Below are positions 7,593 to 15,746 of a DNA stretch of 39,367 bases, piece by piece. Source of the DNA: Muribaculaceae bacterium. GTDB lineage: Bacteria > Bacteroidota > Bacteroidia > Bacteroidales > Muribaculaceae. The translations under genes were made by a program, and so were the position numbers. Where the stretch lies: assembly GCA_020026215.1 (NCBI GenBank), contig JAHHQT010000007.1, forward strand, positions 1-39,367, given 5' to 3'. The number at the start of each line of letters is the position of its first letter. Within the stretch, counting starts at the first letter, position 1. The notes under the pieces are model-generated. The model made no database searches, had not been told where the DNA came from, and worked only from the letters and a program-made list of their open reading frames with translations.

Positions 7593-7811
7593 TTATTTAT
7601 ATCTAAAAGCAATTCTTCCTTTGGACAAATCGTAAGGTGACATTTCAACTCTTACCTTATCGCCCGGTAGGATTTTAATATAATGCATTCGCATTTTGCC
7701 GGAGATGTGAGCTGTGATTTCATGTCCGTTTTCCAATTCAACACGGAACATGGCATTCGACAATGCTTCAACAATTACTCCGTCTTGTTCTATTGCTGCT
7801 TGTTTAGCCAT
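7593..7811 (-). CDS. infA: Translation initiation factor IF-1
   Basis: IF-1 is a 72-residue OB-fold protein that blocks the A site during initiation, with IF-2 and IF-3. Typical stretches are MAKQAAIEQDGVIVEALSNAMFRVEL, the GHEITAHISGKMRMHYIKILPGDKV core and the end SKGRIAFRYK. Length is exactly that of the family. It follows map by 8 bases and precedes rpmJ, the conserved order map-infA-rpmJ. Confidence 0.98.
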   Translation of the reverse strand: MAKQAAIEQDGVIVEALSNAMFRVELENGHEITAHISGKMRMHYIKILPGDKVRVEMSPYDLSKGRIAFRYK

Positions 7812-7819
7812 AATTTGTT

Positions 7820-8602
7820 TTATATTAATTTATCTTTTAATTCGTTTTCTACAAATTCAAATGAAGAAAGGATATCTGCTTTTCCCTTGCGGATGGCAAT
7901 CGTGTGCTCGAAGTGAGCGGCAGGTTTGCGGTCCTTTGTTCTGCAGGTCCATCCATCACGTTCGATGATGATGTTCTTGCTGCCCATGTTAATCATAGGC
8001 TCGATGGCAATACACATACCATCTTTAAGAAGTGGCCCTACACCGCGACGTCCGAAATTCGGAACCATCGGATCTTCGTGTAGCTTTCGTCCGATACCGT
8101 GACCGGTCATCTCTCTGACCACTGAATAACCGCGATGTTCGCAGTAATCCTGAATTGCATTTCCGATGTGACCTATTCTGTTTCCTTCTACAGCTTGCTC
8201 AATACCTATGTAAAGTGCTTCTTTTGTAGTTCTCAACAGGTCCTTGACTTTTTCATCGACTTCACCGACACAGAATGTGTAGGCTGAATCGCCGTTGAAT
8301 CCGTTCTTTATTGCTCCGCAGTCCACGGAAACAATATCACCGTCTTGCAAAGTGGCGCTTGAAGGAATTCCATGTACAATGACTTCATTGACTGAAATGC
8401 AAAGTGTGTTCGGAAAACCACCGTATCCCAAGAAACCCGGAATACCACCATTATCTCTAATGAACTCTTCTGCTATCTGGTCAAGCTTCAACGTGGTAAT
8501 CCCCGGTGCAATCCATTTGGCAACTTCGCCAAGCGTTCTTGCAACCAAGAGATTACTTTCACGCATCAACTCTATTTCTTCATCTGTTTTAAGATAAATC
8601 AT
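7820..8602 (-). CDS. map: Methionine aminopeptidase, type I
   Basis: This 260-residue enzyme removes the initiator methionine from nascent proteins. The pita-bread fold ligands are visible: Asp in VSVDCGAI and again in NGDSAYTF, His in EMTGHGIGRKLHEDP, Glu in GMCIAIEPMIN, and the last Glu in HFEHTIAI. There is no N-terminal zinc-finger extension, so it is the bacterial type Ia. It lies 16 bases after secY; adk, often found between secY and map in Firmicutes and Proteobacteria clusters, is absent here. Confidence 0.97.
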   Translation of the reverse strand: MIYLKTDEEIELMRESNLLVARTLGEVAKWIAPGITTLKLDQIAEEFIRDNGGIPGFLGYGGFPNTLCISVNEVIVHGIPSSATLQDGDIVSVDCGAIKNGFNGDSAYTFCVGEVDEKVKDLLRTTKEALYIGIEQAVEGNRIGHIGNAIQDYCEHRGYSVVREMTGHGIGRKLHEDPMVPNFGRRGVGPLLKDGMCIAIEPMINMGSKNIIIERDGWTCRTKDRKPAAHFEHTIAIRKGKADILSSFEFVENELKDKLI

Positions 8603-8618
8603 ATCAATTGTGTCCTAA

Positions 8619-9956
8619 TTAATAGCCGCTACCAGTTGTACGACCTTTTAATTTACCGGATTTCATCAAACCGTCATAGTGGTGCATCATCAAGTGGCTT
8701 TCTACTTGTTGAAGAGTGTCAAGAACAACACCTACCATAATCAACAATGAAGTACCACCGAAGAATTGTGCAAAACTATGTTGAACACCGCAAATATTAG
8801 CAAACGCAGGCATAATAGCAACAATACCTAGGAAGATTGACCCCGGGAAAGTGATTCTAGATAGAATAGAATCAAGATAGTCGGAAGTTTTCTTTCCTGG
8901 TTTTACACCTGGAATGAAACCATTGTTGCGTTTCATATCTTCAGCCATTTGAGTAGGACGTACTGTGATAGCTGTATAGAAATATGTAAACAACACGATC
9001 ATTACAAAGTAAATGGCATTATACCAGAAACCGGTCATGTCTGTCAATGCACGAACGAATGCGCTGCCTTCGCCTTGAGCACCAAATCCTGCCAATGTGA
9101 TAGGAATGAACATGATTGCTTGAGCAAAGATGATTGGCATAACGCCTGCTGCATTAACTTTCAATGGAATGTATTGACGAGCACCGCCATATTGTTTGTT
9201 ACCTACAATACGTTTTGCATATTGTACAGGCACTTTTCTTGTTCCTTGTACAAGGAGAACAGCGCCTAGAATAACGGCAAACAAAAGAACGATTTCAACA
9301 ATAAACATTACTAGACCGCCTTGAGCTGTGGTCAATCGGCTGCTGAACTCTTCTGCCAACGCTCCCGGGAGACGTGCGATAATACCCACCAAGATGATGA
9401 ATGAAATACCGTTACCTACTCCCTTATCTGTGATGCGCTCGCCCAACCACATGATGAACATACTACCTGCGGCAAGTATGACAGTCATGTAAGCCATTGT
9501 CCAGAAATTAAAGTGTGCTGCTCCACCTGCACTGTTAACTTGCACTTGCAAGTTAACCAAGTAAGCAGGAGCTTGAAGAATAAGAATAGCCACTGTCAAA
9601 TAACGAGTGTACTGATTGATCTTCATGTGACCGCTCTCGCCTTCGCGTTGGAGCTTTTGGAACGACGGCAACACCATACCCAACAATTGGATAACGATAG
9701 AAGCCGTGATGTATGGCATAATACCTAAGGCTAATATTGAAGCTTGAGAGAAAGCACCTCCCGAGAACATATCCAACAACTGCATCAAGCCGCTGTCAGT
9801 AAAGCTACGGAGAGCATCCAATTCGTTAGGGTTGATTCCTGGCAAAACCACGTGACAACCCACACGATAAACAAGCACTAATAGAAAAGTGATGAGAATA
9901 CGTTTTCTCAAATCTTCTATCTTGCTTATGTTCTTTATGGTTTCAACAAATCTCAT
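8619..9956 (-). CDS. secY: Preprotein translocase subunit SecY
   Basis: SecY forms the membrane channel through which signal-peptide-bearing proteins cross or enter the inner membrane, with SecE and SecG. The 445-residue sequence has about ten hydrophobic segments. The N-terminus carries RKRILITFLLVLVYRVGCHVVLPGI. The plug region after TM1 is FSGGAFSQASILALGIMPYI, and the basic cytoplasmic loop GTRKVPVQYAKRIVG follows later. Length is normal. It starts 3 bases after rplO, so the two are tightly linked. It would export the lipoproteins and T9SS cargo encoded at the right of this window. Confidence 0.98.
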   Translation of the reverse strand: MRFVETIKNISKIEDLRKRILITFLLVLVYRVGCHVVLPGINPNELDALRSFTDSGLMQLLDMFSGGAFSQASILALGIMPYITASIVIQLLGMVLPSFQKLQREGESGHMKINQYTRYLTVAILILQAPAYLVNLQVQVNSAGGAAHFNFWTMAYMTVILAAGSMFIMWLGERITDKGVGNGISFIILVGIIARLPGALAEEFSSRLTTAQGGLVMFIVEIVLLFAVILGAVLLVQGTRKVPVQYAKRIVGNKQYGGARQYIPLKVNAAGVMPIIFAQAIMFIPITLAGFGAQGEGSAFVRALTDMTGFWYNAIYFVMIVLFTYFYTAITVRPTQMAEDMKRNNGFIPGVKPGKKTSDYLDSILSRITFPGSIFLGIVAIMPAFANICGVQHSFAQFFGGTSLLIMVGVVLDTLQQVESHLMMHHYDGLMKSGKLKGRTTGSGY

Positions 9957-9959
9957 TGC

Positions 9960-10406
9960 TTACAATTTTTTTACAGATCCACCAGCTGCAACGATAGCTT
10001 CTTCTGCTTTCTTTGAGAAAGCATTAGCTTCTACGTCTAGTTTCAAAGTCAATGTACCGTTAGCCAAAATTTTAACTAATTGTTTTGCATTGATGAAACC
10101 AGCTGCTTGCAAGTCAGCCAAAGAAACTGAAGTCAAGTTTTTAGCTTTTGCTAATTCTTCAATTACTTCTAGGTTAATAGCTTTATAATTTACACGATTG
10201 ATATTCTTGAATCCAAATTTAGGAACACGACGTTGCAAAGGCATTTGACCACCTTCGAAACCGATTTTACGAGAATATCCTGAACGTGATTTAGCTCCTT
10301 TATGTCCACGAGTAGAAGTACCACCCAAACCTGAACCCGGTCCGCGACCGATACGTCTTTTTGAAGCGGTTGAACCTACTGCCGGTTTTAAATTACTTAA
10401 ATCCAT
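9960..10406 (-). CDS. rplO: 50S ribosomal protein L15
   Basis: L15 (148 residues) is a late-assembly large-subunit protein. The Gly/Arg-rich N-terminal extension, with RRIGRGPGSGLGGTSTRGHKGAKSRSG, threads into 23S rRNA, followed by the FEGGQMPLQRRVPKFGFKN motif and a globular C-terminal half. Length is normal. It sits between rpmD (15 bases upstream) and secY. Confidence 0.98.
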   Translation of the reverse strand: MDLSNLKPAVGSTASKRRIGRGPGSGLGGTSTRGHKGAKSRSGYSRKIGFEGGQMPLQRRVPKFGFKNINRVNYKAINLEVIEELAKAKNLTSVSLADLQAAGFINAKQLVKILANGTLTLKLDVEANAFSKKAEEAIVAAGGSVKKL

Positions 10407-10421
10407 ATTAAATATAATTTA

Positions 10422-10601
10422 TTATGCGTTCGTTACTTCTACAAGGTGACGAACTCGTTTTACCATTCCCAAAATTTGTGGAGTATCTTCTTTCTCCACA
10501 ACTTGATTCATTTTTCTCAATCCAAGTGCGTCGAGTGTTCTCTTTTGCACCATAGGGCAGTTGATTCTGCTCTTGATTTGCTTAATCTTAATAATTGCCA
10601 T
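10422..10601 (-). CDS. rpmD: 50S ribosomal protein L30
   Basis: This short 59-residue gene was read on the minus strand between rpsE and rplO. It begins MAIIKIKQIKSRINCP and contains RTLDALGLRKMNQVV and the GMVKRVRHLV end, the pattern of bacterial L30. It fills the expected slot rpsE-rpmD-rplO, with 12 bases to rpsE and 15 to rplO. L30 binds 23S rRNA near the 5S rRNA side of the large subunit. Length is normal. Confidence 0.96.
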   Translation of the reverse strand: MAIIKIKQIKSRINCPMVQKRTLDALGLRKMNQVVEKEDTPQILGMVKRVRHLVEVTNA

Positions 10602-10613
10602 AATGCTACATTA

Positions 10614-11132
10614 TTAACCATTAAATACTACATCTAACGACACGCCACGGTTTTGTGCTACATCCATCGGGCTTCTCAACTCTGCCAATGCCTCGAAAGT
10701 TGCCTTTACAAGGTTGTGAGGGTTTGAGCTACCTTTAGATTTTGCCAAAACGTCTGTTACGCCAACACTCTCCAATACGGCACGCATTGCACCACCGGCT
10801 TTAACACCAGTACCTTGAGATGCCGGTTTCAAGATTACTTGAGAACCACCAAATTTTGCAATTTGTTCGTGAGGAATAGTTCCTTTGTGAACAGGGATAC
10901 GGATCAAGTTCTTTTTAGCTGCTTCTACACCTTTGGCGATAGCTGCAGTTACTTCGTTTGCTTTACCTAGTCCCCAACCTACGATACCGTTTTCGTTACC
11001 TACTACTACGATAGCTGAGAAGCTGAATGCACGACCACCTTTTGTAACTTTAGTTACACGGTTGATTGCAACCAAACGGTCTTTCAATTCAATATCGTTA
11101 GTAGATTTTACTCTGTTATTTTTATTTACCAT
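10614..11132 (-). CDS. rpsE: 30S ribosomal protein S5
   Basis: S5 (172 residues from this start) lies at the mRNA entry site and affects decoding accuracy. The N-terminal double-stranded-RNA-binding-like domain shows LVAINRVTKVTKGGRAFSFSAIVVVG, with GLGKANEV and the later GGSQVILKPA and RAVLESVGVTDVLAKSKGSSNPHN segments. I chose the ATG at 11132 (MVNKN). An in-frame GTG two codons upstream overlaps the rplR stop and is less likely. The gap to rplR is 5 bases. Confidence 0.97.
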   Translation of the reverse strand: MVNKNNRVKSTNDIELKDRLVAINRVTKVTKGGRAFSFSAIVVVGNENGIVGWGLGKANEVTAAIAKGVEAAKKNLIRIPVHKGTIPHEQIAKFGGSQVILKPASQGTGVKAGGAMRAVLESVGVTDVLAKSKGSSNPHNLVKATFEALAELRSPMDVAQNRGVSLDVVFNG

Positions 11133-11137
11133 GATCA

Positions 11138-11479
11138 CTAAAATTTAAGTCCGCCGTTGCGAGCTGCATCAGCCAATGATTTAACTCTACCATGGAACAA
11201 GTAACCGTTACGGTCGAAAACTACTTCGTTGATACCTGCAGCCAAAGCTTTTTCAGCTACTGCTTGTCCAACTTTAGCAGCGATTTCTGATTTTGTTCCT
11301 TCTTCAATACCTTTTGATGATGCAGAAACCAAAGTTTTGCCTGCTAGGTCATCAACTAATTGAACATAGATTTGTTTATTACTTCTAAACACAGTCATAC
11401 GAGGACGTTCGGCAGTACCTGACACTTTACCACGAATGCGTGTCTTGATTTTATTTCTTCTTTCTTGCTTCGTTAACAT
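11138..11479 (-). CDS. rplR: 50S ribosomal protein L18
   Basis: L18 (113 residues) binds 5S rRNA and, with L5, anchors it to the central protuberance. Typical elements are the basic start MLTKQERRNKIKTRIRGKV, the RMTVFRSNKQIYVQLVDD strand region and the end FDRNGYLFHGRVKSLADAARNGGLKF. Length is normal. It follows rplF by 14 bases. Confidence 0.98.
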   Translation of the reverse strand: MLTKQERRNKIKTRIRGKVSGTAERPRMTVFRSNKQIYVQLVDDLAGKTLVSASSKGIEEGTKSEIAAKVGQAVAEKALAAGINEVVFDRNGYLFHGRVKSLADAARNGGLKF

Positions 11480-11493
11480 AATCGTATCAAATT

Positions 11494-12048
11494 TTATTTA
11501 GCGCTAGCCGATTTACCAGATTTACGACGAATAACTTCACCAACGAATTTAATACCTTTTCCTTTGTAAGGTTCCGGTTTACGGAATGTACGGATTTTGG
11601 CACAAACTTGACCTAGAAGTTGTTTATCGCATGATTCAAGTATGATCAACGGATTTTTATTTCTCTCAGATTTAGCTTCTACTTTGATTTCTGCTGGAAG
11701 CTTGAAATAGATTGCGTGTGAGTAACCTAATGAAAGTTCTAGAACTTGACCATTAGAAGTTGCACGATAACCTACTCCGACCAATTCCATTTCTTTCTTA
11801 TAGCCTGTAGAAACACCAACAACCATGTTGTGGATCAAAGCACGGAACAAGCCGTGTTGAGCGCGGTGTTCGCGGTCGTCGCTAGGACGGCTGACAACGA
11901 TTTGGTTGCCTTCTACTGCAACTGTAAGATCTTGGTGAAATTTTTGAGATAATTCGCCTTTAGGGCCTTTTACCTTAACTTCATTGTTTTCTACCTTTAC
12001 TGTAACTCCAGCAGGTATCTCAATCGGTGCTTTACCTATTCTTGACAT
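11494..12048 (-). CDS. rplF: 50S ribosomal protein L6
   Basis: L6 (184 residues) sits near the L7/L12 stalk base and the sarcin-ricin loop. It begins MSRIGKAPIEIPAGV and has the two repeated alpha/beta domains, with GPKGELS in the first and PEPYKGKGIKFVGEVIRRKSGKSA at the C-terminus. Length is normal. Unlike nearly all genes here, its ATG is preceded by a perfect Shine-Dalgarno sequence (AGGAGGT on the minus strand, 6 bases away). Confidence 0.98.
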   Translation of the reverse strand: MSRIGKAPIEIPAGVTVKVENNEVKVKGPKGELSQKFHQDLTVAVEGNQIVVSRPSDDREHRAQHGLFRALIHNMVVGVSTGYKKEMELVGVGYRATSNGQVLELSLGYSHAIYFKLPAEIKVEAKSERNKNPLIILESCDKQLLGQVCAKIRTFRKPEPYKGKGIKFVGEVIRRKSGKSASAK

Positions 12049-12054
12049 ATCAAT

Positions 12055-12061
12055 ACCTCCT
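12055..12061 (-). promoter_or_regulatory. Perfect Shine-Dalgarno sequence before rplF
   Basis: The minus strand reads AGGAGGT, 6 bases before the rplF ATG. It could pair fully with the usual CCUCCU at the 3' end of 16S rRNA. Other starts in the operon have A/T-rich leaders without such a site. Confidence 0.85.
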
Positions 12062-12066
12062 TTTTA

Positions 12067-12465
12067 TTAGTAGATGTAACATAGAACTTCGCCACCAATC
12101 TTTTGGACTTTAGCCTCTTTATTGGTCATGATACCTTTCGATGTTGAAAGGATAGCGATACCCAAACCGTTTAATACTCTCGGCATATCTTTGTAACCAG
12201 TATACTGACGTAAACCTGGACGAGATACACGTTTCAAACACTTGATAGCGTTTACTTTGTTTACCGGATCGTATTTAAGAGCGATTTTGATTGCTCCTGC
12301 CGGTGTTTCATCTTCTATAAACTTGTAGTTAAGAATATAGCCTTTTTCGAAGAGAATTTTAGTAATCTCTTTCTTCAATTTTGAGGCAGGCACTTCAACC
12401 ACACGGTGTTGTGCCTTAATTGCGTTCCTCAATCTTGTCAAATAATCTGCTATTGGATCAGTCAT
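12067..12465 (-). CDS. rpsH: 30S ribosomal protein S8
   Basis: S8 (132 residues) is a primary 16S rRNA-binding protein of the platform and the translational repressor of the spc operon in E. coli. MTDPIADYLTRLRNA opens the protein, and the C-terminal STSKGIMTNKEA motif, which carries the RNA-binding serines, is intact. Length is normal. It is separated from rpsN by 59 bases, a moderately long spacer in this operon. Confidence 0.98.
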   Translation of the reverse strand: MTDPIADYLTRLRNAIKAQHRVVEVPASKLKKEITKILFEKGYILNYKFIEDETPAGAIKIALKYDPVNKVNAIKCLKRVSRPGLRQYTGYKDMPRVLNGLGIAILSTSKGIMTNKEAKVQKIGGEVLCYIY

Positions 12466-12524
12466 ATTATTTTTGTTTAAATTGATCCGGAATTAACCGA
12501 ACAATATTTAATACTTTTTGTTTT

Positions 12525-12824
12525 TTACCAGCTCGCTTTTTTAACGCCCGGGATCAAACCTACAGACGCCATTTCACGGAACTGAATTCTCGAAATACCA
12601 AATTGGCGGATATAGCCTTTTGGACGGCCTGTCAAGCTGCAACGGTTGTGCAAACGAACAGGACAAGCATTTTTAGGTAAAGATTGCAATTTTTGTGCAG
12701 CTTCATAAGCTTCAGCAGGATCACCAGTGTTTACAATCTTTTTCAACGCAGCGCGTTTTTCCGCATATCTGGCTACGAGTTTAGCTCTCTTTACTTCGCG
12801 AGCTTTCATTGATTCTTTTGCCAT
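12525..12824 (-). CDS. rpsN: 30S ribosomal protein S14 (long, zinc-free type)
   Basis: S14 (99 residues) is in the head of the small subunit. This is the long form, ending RQFGISRIQFREMASVGLIPGVKKASW. It keeps only two cysteines (CPVRLHNRC) rather than the two CxxC pairs of the 61-residue zinc form, so it is the C- type. It follows rplE by 8 bases. Confidence 0.97.
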   Translation of the reverse strand: MAKESMKAREVKRAKLVARYAEKRAALKKIVNTGDPAEAYEAAQKLQSLPKNACPVRLHNRCSLTGRPKGYIRQFGISRIQFREMASVGLIPGVKKASW

Positions 12825-12832
12825 ATCTCGAA

Positions 12833-13381
12833 TTATTTTGCGTTTTTAAATGGTAAACCGAATTGTTTCAACAAAGCATAACCTTCTTCGTCAGTTTGTG
12901 CTGTTGTTACAAATGTGATATTCATACCCATCAACTTAGAGATAGAATCAATGTTGATTTCTGGGAAGATGATTTGCTCAGTAATACCTAAAGTATAGTT
13001 TCCTCTACCGTCCAATTTGCCTTCGATACCTTTGAAGTCGCGGATACGTGGCAATGCGATACGGATCAAACGTTCGATGAATTCGTACATCTTATCGCGA
13101 CGCAATGTTACGCGTACACCGATAGGCATTTTTTTACGAACTTTGAAATTTGAAATATCTTTCTTAGACAAAGTAGGAACTGCTTTTTGACCAGTAATTG
13201 CTGTCAATTCGTTGATGGCAGTTTCAATAACTTTCTTATCTGCGGTTGCAATACCCAAACCTTGGTTTACTACAATCTTAGTCAGGCGTGGAACTTGCAT
13301 AACTGACGAATAGTTGAACTCTTTTTGAAGAGCCGGTACGATTCGTTCTTTATAATCGTTTTTAATAGTTGTGCTGCTCAT
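12833..13381 (-). CDS. rplE: 50S ribosomal protein L5
   Basis: L5 (182 residues) binds 5S rRNA and contacts the P-site tRNA from the central protuberance. Recognisable parts are YKERIVPALQKEF, the TAITGQKAVPTLSKKDISNFKVR segment and IPEIN-like FPEINIDSISKLMGMNIT near the C-terminus. Length is normal. The ATG overlaps the rplX stop by one base (TAATG), and a partial Shine-Dalgarno sequence (AGGAG) lies inside the last rplX codons, which suggests translational coupling. Confidence 0.97.
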   Translation of the reverse strand: MSSTTIKNDYKERIVPALQKEFNYSSVMQVPRLTKIVVNQGLGIATADKKVIETAINELTAITGQKAVPTLSKKDISNFKVRKKMPIGVRVTLRRDKMYEFIERLIRIALPRIRDFKGIEGKLDGRGNYTLGITEQIIFPEINIDSISKLMGMNITFVTTAQTDEEGYALLKQFGLPFKNAK

Positions 13382-13701
13382 TATTTAATCTCCTCTCCTG
13401 ATTTTTTAGAATAACGTACTGTTTTACCTGATTCGTCTTTCTTGCGACCGATACGTGTCGGTTTACCTGTTTTAAGATCAAGCAAACTTAAATTCGAAAC
13501 GTGGATCGGAGCTTCAATTTCTACGATACCACCTTGAGGATGCTTAGCACTTGGTTTAGTGCTTTTTTTCACCTTGTTGATACCTTCAACGACAGCCTTA
13601 TTCTTCGATACCAAAACCGAAAGAACGCGACCTGTCTTTGTGCGGTCATTGCCGGCATTCACATAAACGGTATCACCTTTCTTTATATGTAACTTACTCA
13701 T
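13381..13701 (-). CDS. rplX: 50S ribosomal protein L24
   Basis: L24 (106 residues) initiates large-subunit assembly at the 5' domain of 23S rRNA. The KOW motif is at the N-terminus (KGDTVYVNAGNDRTKTGRVL), followed by VEGINKVKKSTKPS and the IEAPIHVSNLSLLD strand. Length is normal. It lies 19 bases after rplN and ends in a one-base overlap with rplE. Confidence 0.97.
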   Translation of the reverse strand: MSKLHIKKGDTVYVNAGNDRTKTGRVLSVLVSKNKAVVEGINKVKKSTKPSAKHPQGGIVEIEAPIHVSNLSLLDLKTGKPTRIGRKKDESGKTVRYSKKSGEEIK

Positions 13702-13720
13702 TACTTAATTTTTTTTTGGA

Positions 13721-14086
13721 TTAAAGAACTTCAGGCGCCAATGAAACAATCTTCATATTTGTTGCACGAAGTTCGCGAGCTACTGGGCCGAAGATACGGC
13801 TGCCGCGAATTTCACCGGCATTATTCAATAAAACACATGCATTATCGTCGAAACGAATATAGCTACCGTCAGCACGACGGATTTCTTTTTTCGTTCTTAC
13901 TATAACAGCTTTTGACACAGTGCCTTTCTTCACATCTGAAGAAGGTATTACATTTTTCACAGTCACTACGATGATATCACCAACAGTAGCGTATCTGCGA
14001 CCTGTGCCACCTAAAACTCGGATACACAATGCTTCTTTAGCACCGCTATTATCCGCAACAGTTAATCGTGATTCAGTCTGTATCAT
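13721..14086 (-). CDS. rplN: 50S ribosomal protein L14
   Basis: L14 (121 residues) is on the intersubunit face and contacts L19 and 16S rRNA. It begins MIQTESRLTVADNSGAKEA and contains the family segment GDIIVVTVKNVIP and the end RIFGPVARELR, MKIVSLAPEVL. Length is almost the family norm of 122. It is 2 bases from rpsQ, so the two are probably coupled. Confidence 0.98.
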   Translation of the reverse strand: MIQTESRLTVADNSGAKEALCIRVLGGTGRRYATVGDIIVVTVKNVIPSSDVKKGTVSKAVIVRTKKEIRRADGSYIRFDDNACVLLNNAGEIRGSRIFGPVARELRATNMKIVSLAPEVL

Positions 14087-14088
14087 TG

Positions 14089-14346
14089 TTATTTAGCTTT
14101 TTCGATAATTTCTACTAATCTCCATCTCTTTGTCTTGCTCAATGGACGAGTTTCTTGCAAACGAACTGTATCGCCAACGTTACATTCGTTTTTCTCATCA
14201 TGAGCATGGTATTTTCTCGTTTTCTTGACGAATTTACCATAGATAGGGTGTTTCTCTTTATACTTAACAGCAACAGTGATTGATTTATCACCTTTATTGC
14301 TGTAAACAACCCCAACTCTTTCTTTTCTTAAATTTCTTTTTTCCAT
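14089..14346 (-). CDS. rpsQ: 30S ribosomal protein S17
   Basis: S17 (85 residues) is a primary 16S rRNA-binding OB-fold protein of the small-subunit body. The sequence RKERVGVVYSNKGDKSITV, the KFVKKTRKYHAHDEKNECNVGDTV core and RPLSKTKRWRLVEI are typical. Length is normal. It follows rpmC by 8 bases. Confidence 0.98.
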   Translation of the reverse strand: MEKRNLRKERVGVVYSNKGDKSITVAVKYKEKHPIYGKFVKKTRKYHAHDEKNECNVGDTVRLQETRPLSKTKRWRLVEIIEKAK

Positions 14347-14354
14347 GCTGAGGA

Positions 14355-14552
14355 TTATTTATCGTTAAGTTCTCTTTTTCGCAATTCTGTCTTCATTCTT
14401 GCAATCATTCTACGATCAAGTGTAATCTTAGATGGATTATCAAGTGGTGAAATAGAATGGTTGATTTTTGTCTGAAGGTACTCTTTTTCAGCTACCTCTA
14501 GGCGTTCAAGCAATTCTTTAGTGCCTAATTCTTTGATTTCTTCCTTCTTCAT
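14355..14552 (-). CDS. rpmC: 50S ribosomal protein L29
   Basis: L29 (65 residues) is a two-helix hairpin protein at the peptide exit tunnel and, with L23, forms the docking site for SRP and trigger factor. The product begins MKKEEIKELGTKELLERL and ends RMIARMKTELRKREL, matching the family. It lies 3 bases after rplP. Confidence 0.96.
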   Translation of the reverse strand: MKKEEIKELGTKELLERLEVAEKEYLQTKINHSISPLDNPSKITLDRRMIARMKTELRKRELNDK

Positions 14553-14555
14553 AGC

Positions 14556-14987
14556 TTACACATTTTGATTTGGATCATAATCGCGTCTAACGATAAATTT
14601 CGTAGTCACAGGAAGTTTTTGTGCTGCCAAGCGCAATGCTTCTTTTGCAATGTCGTAGCTAACACCTTCAACTTCTATCAAGATACGTCCTGGAGTGATA
14701 GGTGCAACGAATCCTTCTGGATTACCTTTACCTTTACCCATACGTACTTCAGCAGGTTTCTTTGTAATAGGTTTGTCCGGGAAGATACGAATCCAAATTT
14801 GTCCTTGACGTTGCATGTAACGTGTTACAGCAACACGGGCAGCTTCAATTTGACGGCCGGTAATCCATTTAGATTCCAGCGATTTTATACCGAACGAACC
14901 AAAAGCCAACTGATTACCGCGGTGAGCATAGCCCTTCATGCGGCCTTTTTGTTGTCTTCTAAATTTTGTCTTTTTTGGTTGTAACAT
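14556..14987 (-). CDS. rplP: 50S ribosomal protein L16
   Basis: L16 (143 residues) is a late-assembly protein needed for A-site tRNA placement. It begins MLQPKKTKFRRQQKGRMKG and has the GSFGIKSLE, RIFPDKPITKKPAEVRMGKGKG and ALRLAAQKLPVTTKFI segments of the family. Length is slightly above the usual 136-140. It is 24 bases from rpsC and 3 from rpmC. Confidence 0.98.
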   Translation of the reverse strand: MLQPKKTKFRRQQKGRMKGYAHRGNQLAFGSFGIKSLESKWITGRQIEAARVAVTRYMQRQGQIWIRIFPDKPITKKPAEVRMGKGKGNPEGFVAPITPGRILIEVEGVSYDIAKEALRLAAQKLPVTTKFIVRRDYDPNQNV

Positions 14988-15011
14988 TGTTCTCTAAACT
15001 TTCCAGTCGGT

Positions 15012-15743
15012 TTAACGATTGTTTTTCTTTTCTCGGAAACCACCTCTTCTGCGGCCTCCGTTATTGCCACCGCGGTTGTCTTTTTGGTTGTTGACAAACG
15101 ATGGAGCAAGATCGCGTTTGCCGTAAACTTCACCACGGCAAATCCAAACCTTAACACCAATAATACCTACTTTTGTCAATGCTTCTACCAATGCGAAATC
15201 GATGTCTGCACGCAAAGTGTGTAATGGAGTACGGCCTTCTTTGAACATTTCTGAACGAGCCATTTCAGCACCGTTCAAACGTCCGCTTACTTGCACTTTG
15301 ATACCTTCGGCATTTGCACGCATTGTTGAACCGATAGCCATCTTAACAGCACGACGGTATGCGATTTTGCCTTCGATTTGACGTGCAATGTTGCCAGCAA
15401 CGATTTGTGCGTCAAGTTCTGGACGTTTTACTTCAAAGATGTTGATTTGTACATCCTTATCAGTGATTTGTTTCAACTCCTCTTTCAACTTGTCAACTTC
15501 TTGACCGCCTTTACCGATGATTAATCCCGGGCGAGATGTGCAGACAGTAATTGTGATAAGTTTAAGAGTTCTTTCTATAACGATACGAGATACACTTGCT
15601 TTTGCTAGGCGAGCATTAAGATACTTACGGATCTTAGAGTCCTCAAGCAAAGAATCACCGTATTTTTTTCCACCATACCAGTTAGAATCCCAACCTCTGA
15701 TAATACCTAAGCGATTACTTATTGGATTTACTTTTTGTCCCAT
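15012..15743 (-). CDS. rpsC: 30S ribosomal protein S3
   Basis: S3 (243 residues) lines the mRNA entry tunnel and helps unwind mRNA. It begins MGQKVNPISNRLGIIRGW, and the KH domain carries GLIIGKGGQEVDKL. The C-terminal domain follows, with LHTLRADIDFALVEA and GVKVWICRGEVYG. The tail after about residue 215 is rich in Arg, Gly and Asn, a disordered basic extension. It lies 3 bases after rplV. Confidence 0.98.
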   Translation of the reverse strand: MGQKVNPISNRLGIIRGWDSNWYGGKKYGDSLLEDSKIRKYLNARLAKASVSRIVIERTLKLITITVCTSRPGLIIGKGGQEVDKLKEELKQITDKDVQINIFEVKRPELDAQIVAGNIARQIEGKIAYRRAVKMAIGSTMRANAEGIKVQVSGRLNGAEMARSEMFKEGRTPLHTLRADIDFALVEALTKVGIIGVKVWICRGEVYGKRDLAPSFVNNQKDNRGGNNGGRRRGGFREKKNNR

Positions 15744-15746
15744 TTC

